A DNA stretch of 64,000 bases from Phycicoccus sp. Soil802 (GCF_001429605.1 NZ_LMSS01000001.1:433469-497468), one strand, 5' to 3'. Numbered from the stretch's first letter, positions 36,204-44,663 are shown. A program made the numbers and translations. Notes: generated from the letters alone by a model not told the origin.

Positions 36204-36240
36204 GCACGGCATACCGATTTCAAGCGGAGGTATGCCGTGC
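36204..36240. terminator. Perfect 12-bp hairpin made of two inverted octamers
   Basis: GCACGGCATACC (36204-36215) and GGTATGCCGTGC (36229-36240) pair perfectly around a 13-nt loop, 6 nt after the der stop. Each arm contains the dispersed octamer (36207-36214 and 36230-36237). Position suggests termination of der, but there is no T-run. Confidence 0.7.
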
Positions 36241-36299
36241 GCTAAGGTTTCGTTCGCTCCCGCGGTCCTGCTTCGGCTGGATTTCGCGTGGGCAAGCCA

Positions 36300-36373
<74 letters not shown>

Positions 36374-36377
36374 CTAG

Positions 36378-36415
36378 CGGGGTCCGACTTGTCCACACAC
36401 TTCGGGCCCCGTTTT
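36378..36415 (+). terminator. Intrinsic terminator of tRNA-Pro
   Basis: A 10-bp stem with one G-U pair (CGGGGTCCGA at 36378-36387 with TCGGGCCCCG at 36402-36411) is followed directly by TTTT, starting 5 nt after the tRNA. This is the most classical rho-independent terminator in the window. Confidence 0.85.
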
Positions 36416-36434
36416 CATGCCCTGACCAAGGCGC

Positions 36435-36493
36435 CCGAGATCCCACCTCTCGGGCCTCAAGGGCCCTCGAAGGTCCGAGAGCTGGGATCTCGG
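36435..36493. terminator. 19-bp inverted repeat, probable bidirectional terminator
   Basis: Arms 36435-36453 and 36475-36493 are complementary over 19 bp with a single mismatch, and CTGACC/GGTCAG (36422-36427, 36496-36501) extends the pairing. It lies between the tRNA and the converging methyltransferase, whose stop is at 36509, so it probably ends that minus-strand gene. Confidence 0.7.
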
Positions 36494-36508
36494 AGGGTCA
36501 GAGGTCGC

Positions 36509-37270
36509 TCACGAGGCGTGTCCAGTGGCGAGCCAGGCGGAGGCGGTCAGGGTGAACGGACCGTCCGGGAGCCGGCTCGCGCACTCTGCCTTGAGGGCCT
36601 CCCGGCCCGCATCGTCGAGGTCGGCGACGTAGGCGCCGGCCGGCCCCACGCCATACGTGAACGGCTCCCACCACTCGTCGACACTGGCGAAGCCCACCTC
36701 CACCGACAGCATCCCCGAGCCGACGTCGGCCAGACCGGCCTCGGTGAACAGCTCCGCCAGGTGGCCCTCGCGGGCGCCGGCCAGTCCCCGCTCTCCTCCG
36801 GCCAGCGGATCGAGCTCGTGCACGGCGTCCCAGAACAGCGAGAGCGGGCCGCCCCCGCCCGCGTGGTCCCAGACGCACGCGGACACGGTGCCGCCCGGCC
36901 GGGTCACCCGACCCATCTCCCGCAGGCCGGCGACCGGGTCGCGCATGAAGTGCACGACGAGCTGGGCCAGCGCGGCATCGAACGACGCGTCATCCCACGG
37001 CAGGTCCTCGGCGTTGCCTGCACGGGCGTCGACCCCGGGCAGGCGGTCATGGAGTGCTGCGACGAACGACTGCGACGGGTCGATGGCGGCCACCCGGTCG
37101 GAGCCCGCCACCTCGACGAGGACCGCGGTCAGCGCTCCGGGGCCGGCGCCCACGTCGAGGACGCGCTGACCCGCCGACACCCCGGACGCCTTGACGAAGG
37201 CAGGCGCGAGTGGCTCGGAGAAGCGCCCCATGAAGCTGCCGTACGCCGCGGCCGTCACCTCGAAGCCCAT
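36509..37270 (-). CDS. Class I SAM-dependent methyltransferase
   Basis: 253 residues. SAM motif I VLDVGAGPGALTAVLVE at about residue 38, an acidic motif II (RVAAIDPSQS), NAEDLPWDDASFDAAL and VTRPGGTVSACVWD (motif IV/post) identify a methyltransferase domain 11-type protein of the UbiE/COQ5-like group. The substrate is unknown. On the minus strand TAGCGT (37277-37282) ends 6 nt before the ATG: leaderless. The start is 9 nt downstream of the DUF2461-type gene's stop. Confidence 0.85.
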   Translation of the reverse strand: MGFEVTAAAYGSFMGRFSEPLAPAFVKASGVSAGQRVLDVGAGPGALTAVLVEVAGSDRVAAIDPSQSFVAALHDRLPGVDARAGNAEDLPWDDASFDAALAQLVVHFMRDPVAGLREMGRVTRPGGTVSACVWDHAGGGGPLSLFWDAVHELDPLAGGERGLAGAREGHLAELFTEAGLADVGSGMLSVEVGFASVDEWWEPFTYGVGPAGAYVADLDDAGREALKAECASRLPDGPFTLTASAWLATGHAS

Positions 37271-37279
37271 TGTCCGACG

Positions 37280-37924
37280 CTACTCGTGCACGTGCTCGGT
37301 CATCCACTCCACGAGCGGACGAACCCGCCGCCACTCGGCCCGCACGTGGTCGACCGCCTGGGGCGTGGTCAGCCAGGACGGGGTGCCGACCCGCTGGATG
37401 GCCATCATCTCCTTGCGCCGCAGGAGCTCCAGCCGAGGGTGGTCGGCTGCGAAACCCTTCGGCCGCGTCTTGAGTGCCTCGCCCTCGAGGGCGAAGCCGG
37501 CCGTGGCCAGGTCCGTGGCCACCTGCTCGAGCCGGGCCCCGGACGCGGGAGCGTCCACCGCGGCACGGTAGCGGCCGGTCTCGGCGGGGGAGTGGGCGCG
37601 GAAGCCGCCACCCACGGCCAGGCCGTCACCACTGACCTGGACGTAGTAGCCGATCCCGGTGGCCACGCCGACGAACGCGCCCTGGTGGGTCTTGTACGGC
37701 GACTTGTCGTGGCTGAACCGGATGTCGCGGTTCGGGCGGAACAGTCGCGCCGGCCCAAACTCGTCCTCCAGCGCGTCGGCCAGCGCCAGCATCGGCTCCC
37801 GGACGTCGCGCTCCCACTGCACCTTGTGCCGGGCCCAGAACTCCTTGGTGTTGGTGTCCTCGAGCTCCTGGTAGAACGTCACGCCCCACGCCGGGAAGCC
37901 GCCAAACGCGCTGCTGTCAGCCAT
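37280..37924 (-). CDS. DUF2461-family protein
   Basis: 214 residues. GFPAWGVTFYQELEDTNTKEFW, followed by FRPNRDIRFSHDKSPYKTHQGAF and YYVQVSGDGLAVGGGF, is the characteristic pattern of the DUF2461 (TIGR02453) family, of unknown function. Length matches. ATG 37924 is used; the longer frame to 38083 lies within the divergent neighbour. The start is 34 bp from the divergent YdeI/OmdA-type gene. Confidence 0.82.
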   Translation of the reverse strand: MADSSAFGGFPAWGVTFYQELEDTNTKEFWARHKVQWERDVREPMLALADALEDEFGPARLFRPNRDIRFSHDKSPYKTHQGAFVGVATGIGYYVQVSGDGLAVGGGFRAHSPAETGRYRAAVDAPASGARLEQVATDLATAGFALEGEALKTRPKGFAADHPRLELLRRKEMMAIQRVGTPSWLTTPQAVDHVRAEWRRVRPLVEWMTEHVHE

Positions 37925-37958
37925 GCCCCACACTGTGGCACGCGGCATACTCGGGCGC

Positions 37959-38408
37959 ATGAAGTTCACCACCGAGGTGCTGCAGACGGGGAAGATGACC
38001 ACCGGCCTGGTCGTGCCGGACGAGGTCGTCGAGGCGCTCGGCGGCGGCAAGCGGCCGAAGGTCGCGGTGACCATCAAAGGCAAGACCTACCGCAGCAGCG
38101 TGGCGTCGATGGGTGGGCGCTACCTGGTCGGCGTCAGCGCCGAGAACCGTGCACTCACCGGGGTGTCCGGCGGCGAGGTCGTTGAGGTCACGCTCGAGCT
38201 CGACACGGCGCCGCGTGAGGTGGAGGTGCCTCCGGACTTCGCTGCGGCGCTCGAGGTCGTGCCCGATGCCAAGGCGGTCTTCGCGCGACAGTCCTACAGC
38301 CACCAGCGCGCCCACGTCGACGCGATCAACGGTGCCAAGGCTCCTGAGACCCGCCGTCGACGGATCGACAAGGCCATCGAGATGCTGCAGGCGCAGGCCG
38401 ACAGCTAG
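37959..38408 (+). CDS. DUF1905/YdeI-OmdA family protein
   Basis: 149 residues. The N-terminal beta-rich part (TGLVVPDEVVEALGGGKRPKVAVTI) fits DUF1905; the C-terminal helix (YSHQRAHVDAINGAKAPETRRRRIDKAIEML) fits the YdeI/OmdA bacteriocin-protection domain. Function is not established. ATG 37959 follows CATACT (37946-37951) by 7 nt; that -10-like hexamer overlaps a dispersed octamer (37943-37950). Its TAG shares a CTAG with the stop of the converging aminotransferase. Confidence 0.8.
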   Translation: MKFTTEVLQTGKMTTGLVVPDEVVEALGGGKRPKVAVTIKGKTYRSSVASMGGRYLVGVSAENRALTGVSGGEVVEVTLELDTAPREVEVPPDFAAALEVVPDAKAVFARQSYSHQRAHVDAINGAKAPETRRRRIDKAIEMLQAQADS

Positions 38409-39547
38409 AGCGCCGCGGCGATCCGGCCGACCGCCTCGCGCACGATGTCGGGTGAGGTCCCGAAGTTCAGCCGGGCGTGGCCCTTGCCACCCTGCCCGAA
38501 GCCCGGCCCGGGGTGGAGCGCCACGCGGGCGCGCTCACGCAGCACCGCCGCCGGGTCGTCACCGAGGTCGAGCGCCGTGAAGTCGAGCCACGCGAGGAAC
38601 GTGCCGTCCGGCACGCGGTAGCCCACTTCGGGCAGCTGCTCCGCCAAGAGGGTCCCGAGGAGCTGCCGGTTCGAGTCCAGCCCCGCGAGGAGTGCGTCGA
38701 GCCAGGGCCCGCCGTCGAGGTAGGCCGCCCGGTGCGCGATGACGCCGAGGTGGCTCGCGCCGTGCGACACCTCCTCCGGCATGCGGGCCAGGTCGGCGAC
38801 CGCCTCCGGGCCGGGCACCGCCATGGCCGCCTTGAGGCCGGCGAGGTTGAAGGCCTTCGACGCCGACATGAGCGCGATGGCCCGGGACCCCGCGGGCAGC
38901 GAGGCCACCGACGTGAAGGTCGCCGGGGCGTGGACGACTGGTGCATGGATCTCGTCGGCCACCACCCGCACGCCGGACGAGTGCGCGAGCCCCAGTGCCG
39001 CCGTGAGCTCCTCGGGCGTGTGCACCGCCCCCGTCGGGTTCTGCGGGTTGCACAGCAGGTATGCCGCGCGGGCGCCGTCGCTGGTCGCGTCGGCGAAGGC
39101 CCGCTCCAGCGCGGCGAGGTCGAGCCGACCGTCCTCACCCAGCGGTGCCTCGACGACCCGGTGACCGAGGTGGCTCACGAACTGGAAGAAGGGCGGGTAG
39201 ACCGGGGAGTTGACGACCACCGCGGCACCGGGGTCGGCGACGAGCTTGAGGACCTCGACCACCCCGAGCATCACGTCGGGGACGATCTCCATCGTGGCGG
39301 GGTCGGGCTCCCAGCCCCATCGCTTCGCCGCGAACGTCGACAGAGCCTCCGCGTAGTCCGCCGCCCACGGGTAGCCGGTGTCGCCGCGCGTCATGGCATC
39401 CGCCACCGCCTGCTGGATGGGCTCGGCCGGCACGACGTCCATCTCGGCGACCCAGAGCGGCAGGATGTCCGGGTCGTAGAGCCGCCACTTGACGCTGCGG
39501 CGCTCGCGCAGCCGCTCCAGACCGGGGCCGACCAGCGGGTTGTCCAT
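38405..39547 (-). CDS. MalY/PatB-type pyridoxal-phosphate aminotransferase (cystathionine beta-lyase-like)
   Basis: 380 residues of fold-type I. The start VKWRLYDPDILPLWVAEMD is typical of MalY/PatB proteins, with VNSPVYPPFF, CNPQNPTG, VVADEIHAP and the PLP-lysine in SASKAFNLAGLK. Members cleave C-S bonds of cystathionine or related thioethers, or act as aminotransferases. TAGAGT (39556-39561, minus) ends 8 nt before the ATG at 39547, so the message is probably leaderless. It diverges from pgsA2. Confidence 0.88.
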   Translation of the reverse strand: MDNPLVGPGLERLRERRSVKWRLYDPDILPLWVAEMDVVPAEPIQQAVADAMTRGDTGYPWAADYAEALSTFAAKRWGWEPDPATMEIVPDVMLGVVEVLKLVADPGAAVVVNSPVYPPFFQFVSHLGHRVVEAPLGEDGRLDLAALERAFADATSDGARAAYLLCNPQNPTGAVHTPEELTAALGLAHSSGVRVVADEIHAPVVHAPATFTSVASLPAGSRAIALMSASKAFNLAGLKAAMAVPGPEAVADLARMPEEVSHGASHLGVIAHRAAYLDGGPWLDALLAGLDSNRQLLGTLLAEQLPEVGYRVPDGTFLAWLDFTALDLGDDPAAVLRERARVALHPGPGFGQGGKGHARLNFGTSPDIVREAVGRIAAAL

Positions 39548-39588
39548 GCCTGCGAACTCTACGGGGGACTGGCCGTTAGGCTGCCAGC

Positions 39589-40203
39589 GTGTCAGCACCA
39601 GGAGAACGGGGGAGGGTCGTCGGCGAGCCCGCTGTGACCGACCGGGTGCTGACGCTGCCCAACGTGCTGTCGGTGCTGCGGCTGGTCGGCGTGCCGATCT
39701 TCCTCTGGGCGATCCTGTCCGAGCACGACGTGCTCGCGCTGGTCGTGCTCATGCTCTCCGGGGTCAGCGACTACCTCGACGGCAAGATCGCCCGACGGTT
39801 CGGCATGGAGTCCCGGCTCGGCCAGCTGCTGGACCCGTTCGCCGACCGCCTCTACATCGCGACGACGCTGTTCGGCCTCGCGTGGCGCGACATCATCCCG
39901 TGGTGGCTCGTCATCGCCCTCGTGGGGCGCGAGGTGCTGCTCGCGGGCGTGCTCTGGTGGATCAAGCGTTACGGCCAGACCGGGCTCCCCGTGCACTTCG
40001 TCGGCAAGGCCGCCACCTTCAACCTCCTCTACGCCTTCCCCCTCCTGCTGCTCGGTGAGGGCTCGAGCACCTTCGCCGCCTGGGCCCTGCCGATCGGCTG
40101 GGCGTTCGCGTGGTGGGGGACCGTCCTCTACTGGGTCGCCGGGGTCATGTACATCGTGCAGGCCCGCCAGGTGGTGGCCGCACACACGGTGCCGGCGACA
40201 TGA
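39589..40203 (+). CDS. CDP-alcohol phosphatidyltransferase family protein
   Basis: 204 residues. The signature DxxDGxxARx8Gx3Dx3D is seen in DYLDGKIARR ... GQLLDPFAD (about residues 61-85), with several transmembrane helices around it. By position (followed by DUF881-sbp-DUF881-gcvH) it equals the mycobacterial gene called pgsA2; whether it makes phosphatidylglycerophosphate or another lipid is unresolved. GTG 39589 follows TAGGCT (39577-39582) by 6 nt: leaderless. It heads a tightly overlapping operon (ATGA with the next gene). Confidence 0.88.
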   Translation: MSAPGERGRVVGEPAVTDRVLTLPNVLSVLRLVGVPIFLWAILSEHDVLALVVLMLSGVSDYLDGKIARRFGMESRLGQLLDPFADRLYIATTLFGLAWRDIIPWWLVIALVGREVLLAGVLWWIKRYGQTGLPVHFVGKAATFNLLYAFPLLLLGEGSSTFAAWALPIGWAFAWWGTVLYWVAGVMYIVQARQVVAAHTVPAT

Positions 40204-41183
40204 CCACGCCACACACCTCACACCGCGACGCCGGCCCGCCGTCCACCCCGCCGGGCCGCCGGCCCGACGAGTCGATGACGCTGCTCATCTCGATGATGGA
40301 GCGCCCCCTGGACCCGGGGTATGCCGCGGCCGCAGCCGAGCGCGAAGCCGCCGGCCTGCCGCCCAGCACCGGCACCCGCACCGTGACCGTCGCCGTGGCA
40401 GCCGTCGTCGCGGGCCTCCTGCTCACCCTCGGGGCGCTCGCCCTGCGCACCCCCTCGACCTCGGCCATCCGGGCGAAGGCCAACCTGGTCAGCCAGATCG
40501 AGAGTCGCCGGGCCGCGGTGGACCGGCAGGAGGCGCAGCTGCGTGCGGTGCAGGCCGAGGTGGACCGCCTGCAGGCGCAGGCGCTGGGCCAGGACGAGAC
40601 GTCGCTCCAGACCCGGCTCGCGGCGCTCACCCTCGCCTCCGGAGCCGAGAAGGTGTCCGGTCCCGGCATCACGGTCGTGCTCGACAACGCCCCCGGCAGC
40701 GACGGCACCAGCGCCGACGGCAACCCGCGCACCGACGCGGACAAGGACGAGGGCAAGGTCTTCTCCAAGGACCTGCAGGTCGTCGTCAACGGGCTCTGGG
40801 AGGCCGGTGCCGAGGCGATCGCGGTGAACGGCCAGCGCCTGACGTCGAGGTCGGCCATCCGGTTCGCGGGTGAGGCCATCCTCGTCAACTACCGACCGCT
40901 GGCCAGGCCCTACCGGATCAGCGTCATCGGCGACCCCGAGGACCTGCAGGTCGAGTTCGCCGCCAACGACGGGGGCGCCTACGCACGTGCCCTGCAGGAC
41001 AACTACGGCATCCGTGTTTCCATTGACGCGGCCAAGAGCCTGTCGCTGCCCGCGGCGACCTCGCTCACGGTCCGCGAGGCCATGGTGCCCAAGCCGAAGA
41101 CCAGCGCGCCGGCCACCACCGGCACCACCACCCCGTCCACCACCCCGTCCACCACATCGTCCACGTCGGAGAGTTCACCGTGA
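40200..41183 (+). CDS. DUF881 family membrane protein (first of two)
   Basis: 327 residues. A cytoplasmic Pro-rich start, one transmembrane helix (about residues 61-82), a coiled-coil stretch (about 95-130, ESRRAAVDRQEAQLRAVQAE), then the DUF881 domain with GPGITVVLDNAP and LWEAGAEAIAVNGQRL. The tail is a Thr/Ser/Pro linker. DUF881 proteins flank Sbp in Actinobacteria and occur near division genes in Firmicutes, hinting at an envelope role. ATGA overlap upstream, GTGA downstream. Confidence 0.88.
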   Translation: MTTPHTSHRDAGPPSTPPGRRPDESMTLLISMMERPLDPGYAAAAAEREAAGLPPSTGTRTVTVAVAAVVAGLLLTLGALALRTPSTSAIRAKANLVSQIESRRAAVDRQEAQLRAVQAEVDRLQAQALGQDETSLQTRLAALTLASGAEKVSGPGITVVLDNAPGSDGTSADGNPRTDADKDEGKVFSKDLQVVVNGLWEAGAEAIAVNGQRLTSRSAIRFAGEAILVNYRPLARPYRISVIGDPEDLQVEFAANDGGAYARALQDNYGIRVSIDAAKSLSLPAATSLTVREAMVPKPKTSAPATTGTTTPSTTPSTTSSTSESSP

Positions 41184-41512
41184 TACCCCTGCTCGGCCTG
41201 ATCGGCGGCGTGCTGGTGGGACTCCTCTGGGGTCCCGACGTGCCCGTTGCGCTGCAGCCCTACCTGCCCATCGCCGTCATCGCCGCCCTCGACGCGGTGT
41301 TCGGCGCCGTCCGGGCCGTGCTCGACGGGATCTTCAACGACAAGGTCTTCGTCGTGTCGTTCCTCGCGAACGTCGTGGTGGCGGCCTTCATCGTCTTCCT
41401 CGGCGACCAGCTCGGTGTCGGGTCGCAGCTGAGCACCGGTGTCGTGGTCGTCCTCGGCGTGCGGATCTTCTCCAACGTGGCCTCGATCCGCCGGCACCTG
41501 TTCAAGGCATGA
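41180..41512 (+). CDS. sbp: Small basic protein Sbp (DUF1290)
   Basis: 110 residues, three or four hydrophobic segments: LLGLIGGVLVGLLWG, YLPIAVIAALDAVFGA, FLANVVVAAFIVFLG and a Val-rich one near the end. AALDAVFGAVRAVLDGIFNDKVFV is the family core. It is an integral membrane protein of unknown function, always sandwiched between DUF881 genes in this context. GTG 41180 overlaps the upstream stop (GTGA). Confidence 0.9.
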   Translation: MIPLLGLIGGVLVGLLWGPDVPVALQPYLPIAVIAALDAVFGAVRAVLDGIFNDKVFVVSFLANVVVAAFIVFLGDQLGVGSQLSTGVVVVLGVRIFSNVASIRRHLFKA

Positions 41513-41541
41513 GCGGGGCAGCCATGGGCGAGGACGCGTGA
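41509..41541 (+). CDS. Ten-codon coupling ORF between sbp and the second DUF881 gene
   Basis: ATG 41509 overlaps the sbp stop (ATGA) and its TGA (41539-41541) overlaps the GTG start of the next gene (GTGA). It encodes MSGAAMGEDA. The double overlap would carry ribosomes across the 25-nt gap, so I read it as a coupling device rather than a functional peptide. Confidence 0.4.
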   Translation: MSGAAMGEDA

Positions 41542-42287
41542 GCACCGACGGCCCCGAGGACACCTCGGGCTCGTGGGGCAGGTTGCTGCGCATGGCGCGG
41601 CCCCGTGCGACGCGGGCGAACGCGTTCGCGGCCCTGCTGGCCATCGTGCTCGGCTTCGCCATCGCGACCCAGGTGCAGCAGACCAACCAGAGCGGGCTGG
41701 AGCAGCTGCGCGAGGACGAGCTCGTCCGCATCCTCGACGACGTCAGCCAGGAGCAGGACCGGCTCGCGTCCGACTCGCGCGAGCTGGAGACCAGCCGCGA
41801 CCGGCTGGTGTCCGGTGTCGACTCCAGTGCCGAGGCCCTCAAGTCCGCCCAGGAGCGGCTCGACACCCTGGGGATCCTCACCGGCACCTCGCCGGCCACC
41901 GGACCGGGCATCGTGATCAACATCAACGACCCCGACCACAAGGTCACGGCAGCCCGTCTGCTCGACGCGCTCCAGGAGCTGCGCGACGCCGGCGCGGAGG
42001 CCGTGCAGATCGGTGACGTGCGTGTCGTGTCGGACACCTGGTTCGCCGACGTCGACGGCGCGATCGAGATCGGCGGCGAACGCGTCGAACCCCCCTACGT
42101 CATCACCGCCATCGGCGACAGCGCCACGATGGCATCCGCGATGGAGATCCCCGGTGGCGTCAGCGAGTCGGTCAGGGGTGACGGCGCGCTGCCCTCCGTG
42201 CGGCAGTCCGACGACCTCGCGATCACCGCGTTGCACAGTCTGAGCGAGCCTCGTTACGCTCGCCCCGTCCCGGCACCATCGCCCTGA
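41538..42287 (+). CDS. DUF881 family membrane protein (second of two)
   Basis: 249 residues. One transmembrane helix (about residues 29-47, FAALLAIVLGFAIATQV), a long charged coiled coil (about 50-110, LREDELVRILDDVSQEQDRL), then the DUF881 domain with GPGIVININDPDH, LRDAGAEAVQIGDVRVV and PPYVITAIGD. GTG 41538 is the first sensible in-frame start after the ten-codon ORF; the frame to 41439 lies in sbp. 72 bp separate it from gcvH. Confidence 0.88.
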   Translation: MSTDGPEDTSGSWGRLLRMARPRATRANAFAALLAIVLGFAIATQVQQTNQSGLEQLREDELVRILDDVSQEQDRLASDSRELETSRDRLVSGVDSSAEALKSAQERLDTLGILTGTSPATGPGIVININDPDHKVTAARLLDALQELRDAGAEAVQIGDVRVVSDTWFADVDGAIEIGGERVEPPYVITAIGDSATMASAMEIPGGVSESVRGDGALPSVRQSDDLAITALHSLSEPRYARPVPAPSP

Positions 42288-42359
42288 CCCGCCATCGCCG
42301 CGACGGCAGCGGCGTGCAGTTGTTCGAAGGCAGCCCCACCCCATCCACCGAGGAGCAGC

Positions 42360-42749
42360 ATGAGCGAGCTGGACTACCCGCAGGACCTGCGTTACACGGC
42401 CGAGCACGAGTGGGTCCGGTCCGGTGACGACGGCACGGTGCGGATCGGGATCACCTCGTTCGCCCAGGACTCCCTGGGCGACGTCGTCTACGTCAGCCTC
42501 CCCGCGGTTGGCGACACCGTGTCCGCGGGCGACGCCTGCGGCGAGGTCGAGTCGACCAAGTCCGTGAGCGACCTCTACGCCCCCCTCTCCGGCGAGGTGA
42601 CGGCCGTCAACGAGTCGCTCGACGCCACTCCCGAGCTCGTCAACACCGACCCGTACGGCGAGGGCTGGATGTACGAGCTGCGTCCCGCTGACGCCGCGGC
42701 CGTCGAGGCCCTGCTCGACCCGGCGGCATACCAGGCCCAGCTCGGCTGA
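42360..42749 (+). CDS. gcvH: Glycine cleavage system H protein
   Basis: 129 residues. The lipoyl-carrier core is clear: YTAEHEWVRSGDDGTVRIG, then GDVVYVSLPAVGDTV and GEVESTKSVSDLYAPLSG with the lipoylated Lys. It carries the aminomethyl group between the P, T and L proteins. GAGGAG precedes ATG 42360. The P protein gene lies 3 kb downstream beyond three regulators; gcvT is not in the window. Confidence 0.96.
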   Translation: MSELDYPQDLRYTAEHEWVRSGDDGTVRIGITSFAQDSLGDVVYVSLPAVGDTVSAGDACGEVESTKSVSDLYAPLSGEVTAVNESLDATPELVNTDPYGEGWMYELRPADAAAVEALLDPAAYQAQLG

Positions 42750-42857
42750 CCTGCGCGTCGCTCGTTCGCACAATTCGCTGCGGACGGGACCGGCGTCCCT
42801 TTAGGTTTGTGCTTTGCTAGGGGGGCGGACAGAACCACCACGAGGGAGTGCGGACCC

Positions 42858-43313
42858 ATGAACGGCAGCGAGAACGACGAGCACACGTCCCGGCCCCACG
42901 AGCCGACGACGATGCGGCTGCCCGGGATCAACGACCTCGAGCAGGTCGACACCAGCGCCGAGGCCGAGGTCGCCCTCAGCAAGGCCGACCAGGCCACGGT
43001 CGACGCGCTGCGTCCGGGCACGGCACTCCTGGTGGTCCTGCGCGGACCCAACACCGGCGCGCGGTTCCTGCTCGACGACGACGAGGTCAACTCGGGGCGC
43101 CACCCCGACAGCGACATCTTCCTGGACGACGTCACCGTCTCCCGCAAGCACGCGACCTTCCGTCGGGTCGGCGACACCTTCGTGGTGCGTGACGTGGGTT
43201 CGCTCAACGGCACCTACGTCAACCGCGAGCGGATCGACGAGGTCACGCTCCAGACCGGCGACGAGGTCCAGATCGGCAAGTTCCGCCTGGTGTTCTACGC
43301 CGGCAGGGCCTGA
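42858..43313 (+). CDS. garA: FHA-domain protein of the GarA/OdhI type
   Basis: 151 residues. The C-terminal FHA domain shows GRHPDSDIFLDDVTVSRKH and VGSLNGTYVNRERID, the phosphothreonine-binding loops. The N-terminus has the paired threonines in EPTTMRLPG, corresponding to the sites phosphorylated by Ser/Thr kinases in GarA/OdhI. Those proteins inhibit 2-oxoglutarate dehydrogenase and glutamate dehydrogenase until phosphorylated; the same role is inferred here. ATG 42858 has GAGGGAG upstream, making the 42807 start unlikely. The position next to gcvH and a MerR gene matches mycobacteria. Confidence 0.92.
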   Translation: MNGSENDEHTSRPHEPTTMRLPGINDLEQVDTSAEAEVALSKADQATVDALRPGTALLVVLRGPNTGARFLLDDDEVNSGRHPDSDIFLDDVTVSRKHATFRRVGDTFVVRDVGSLNGTYVNRERIDEVTLQTGDEVQIGKFRLVFYAGRA

Positions 43314-43327
43314 GTCACCCACCGCTG

Positions 43328-44056
43328 GTGAGCCCTCGCACGACGCCGCAGTCCATGACGATCGGTGCGGTGCTCGCTGCCCTGACGACGGACTTCCCGG
43401 ACGTCACCATCTCCAAGATCCGCTTCCTCGAGGCGGAGGGACTGGTGACGCCGGCCCGCACCGGCTCGGGCTACCGCACCTACTCCGGCGCTGACCTCGA
43501 CCGGCTCCGCTACATCCTCACCGCCCAGCGCGACCACTTCTGGCCGCTCAAGGTGATCGCGTCGGCCCTCGACGCCATGGACCGTGGGCTGACCCCCGAG
43601 CGCCACGAGTCCGGTATGCCGCGGCCGTCGGTCCCGGCGCCGGTCACCGACCCCGAGGTGCCCACCGCTGCCGAGGTCACCCGCGGCGGGACGTTGCGGC
43701 TGACCAAGGCCGAGCTGGCCGCTTCGGCCGGCCTCGACGCCGGCACGGTGGACGCCCTGGAGACCTTCGGGCTCCTGCACGCCGACGCCACCGGGCACTT
43801 CGGTGACGCCGCGCTGACGGTGGCGCACACCGCCGCCGAGCTCGCGGCATACGGGCTCGAGCCGCGACACCTGCGGCCGTTCCGCACCGCGGCAGACCGC
43901 GAGATCGGCCTCGTCCAGCAGGTCGTCACGCCGCACCGCCCGACGTCTGGCAAGGGCGCCCGCGCAGGTCAGCCGAAGGATCCGACCGGTGACGTGCTGC
44001 GGCTGTGCATCGCGTTGCACACCGCCCTCGTGAGGGACGGGCTCCAGCGCGGCTGA
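43328..44056 (+). CDS. ftsR: MerR-family regulator, FtsR-like
   Basis: 242 residues. The N-terminal MerR winged helix is SMTIGAVLAALTTDFPDVTISKIRFLE ... SGYRTYSGADLDRLRYIL, without the metal-binding cysteines of classical MerR. The C-terminal half (LRLTKAELAASAGLDAGTVDALE) is a second helical domain. The position behind garA equals FtsR of corynebacteria and Rv1828 of mycobacteria, which act on division-related promoters; the name rests on that synteny. GTG 43328 follows the garA stop by 14 nt. Confidence 0.82.
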   Translation: MSPRTTPQSMTIGAVLAALTTDFPDVTISKIRFLEAEGLVTPARTGSGYRTYSGADLDRLRYILTAQRDHFWPLKVIASALDAMDRGLTPERHESGMPRPSVPAPVTDPEVPTAAEVTRGGTLRLTKAELAASAGLDAGTVDALETFGLLHADATGHFGDAALTVAHTAAELAAYGLEPRHLRPFRTAADREIGLVQQVVTPHRPTSGKGARAGQPKDPTGDVLRLCIALHTALVRDGLQRG

Positions 44057-44072
44057 ACCGCGTTAAGGTGGG

Positions 44073-44573
44073 ATGGTGAAGGTCCTCGAGGTCCTCGGTG
44101 TCCGCGTCGAGATGCCCACCAACCACCCCATCGTCCTGCTCCGCGAGCGAGACGGTGACCGCTACCTGCCGATCTGGATCGGCGCCGCGGAGGCGACGGC
44201 GATCGCGTACGCCCAGCAGGGCATCGAACCGCCCCGGCCGCTGACCCACGACCTGATGAAGAACGTCATCGAGGGCCTGGGCCACCGGCTCACCGAGGTG
44301 CGGATCGTCGAGCTGCGCGACGGCGTCTTCCACGCCGCCCTGATCCTCGACGGCACGACCGAGATCTCGTCGCGCTCGTCGGACGCGATCGCCCTCGCCC
44401 TGCGCACCGGCACGACCATCGTCGCGGGGGAGTCGTTGCTCGAGGAGGCCGGTGTCGCCATGTCCGGCGAGGAGGACAAGGACGACGAGGTGGAGAAGTT
44501 CCGGGAGTTCCTGGACCACGTCTCGGCCGAGGACTTCGAGACCAAACCCGACGAAACCGGGACATCCGGCTAG
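44073..44573 (+). CDS. Bifunctional nuclease family protein (DUF151)
   Basis: 166 residues. LEVLGVRVEMPTNHPIVLLRE and LPIWIGAAEATAIAYAQQG are the classic DUF151/bifunctional nuclease motifs, with LTHDLMKNVIEGLGHRLTEV. Some homologues cut DNA and RNA; others are of unknown role. TAAGGT (44064-44069) ends 6 nt before GTG 44076, so by the leaderless pattern the true start may be that GTG rather than ATG 44073. It is 16 nt downstream of ftsR and followed by the promoter region of a second MerR gene. Confidence 0.9.
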   Translation: MVKVLEVLGVRVEMPTNHPIVLLRERDGDRYLPIWIGAAEATAIAYAQQGIEPPRPLTHDLMKNVIEGLGHRLTEVRIVELRDGVFHAALILDGTTEISSRSSDAIALALRTGTTIVAGESLLEEAGVAMSGEEDKDDEVEKFREFLDHVSAEDFETKPDETGTSG

Positions 44574-44663
44574 CGGTTCGTGCACAAAAGCGTGAACCTC
44601 AACTGAACATCGAGGGTTGGTCTCCACGGCGCGACACGCCGAAGCGCAAAGGTCGAGTGGTAG

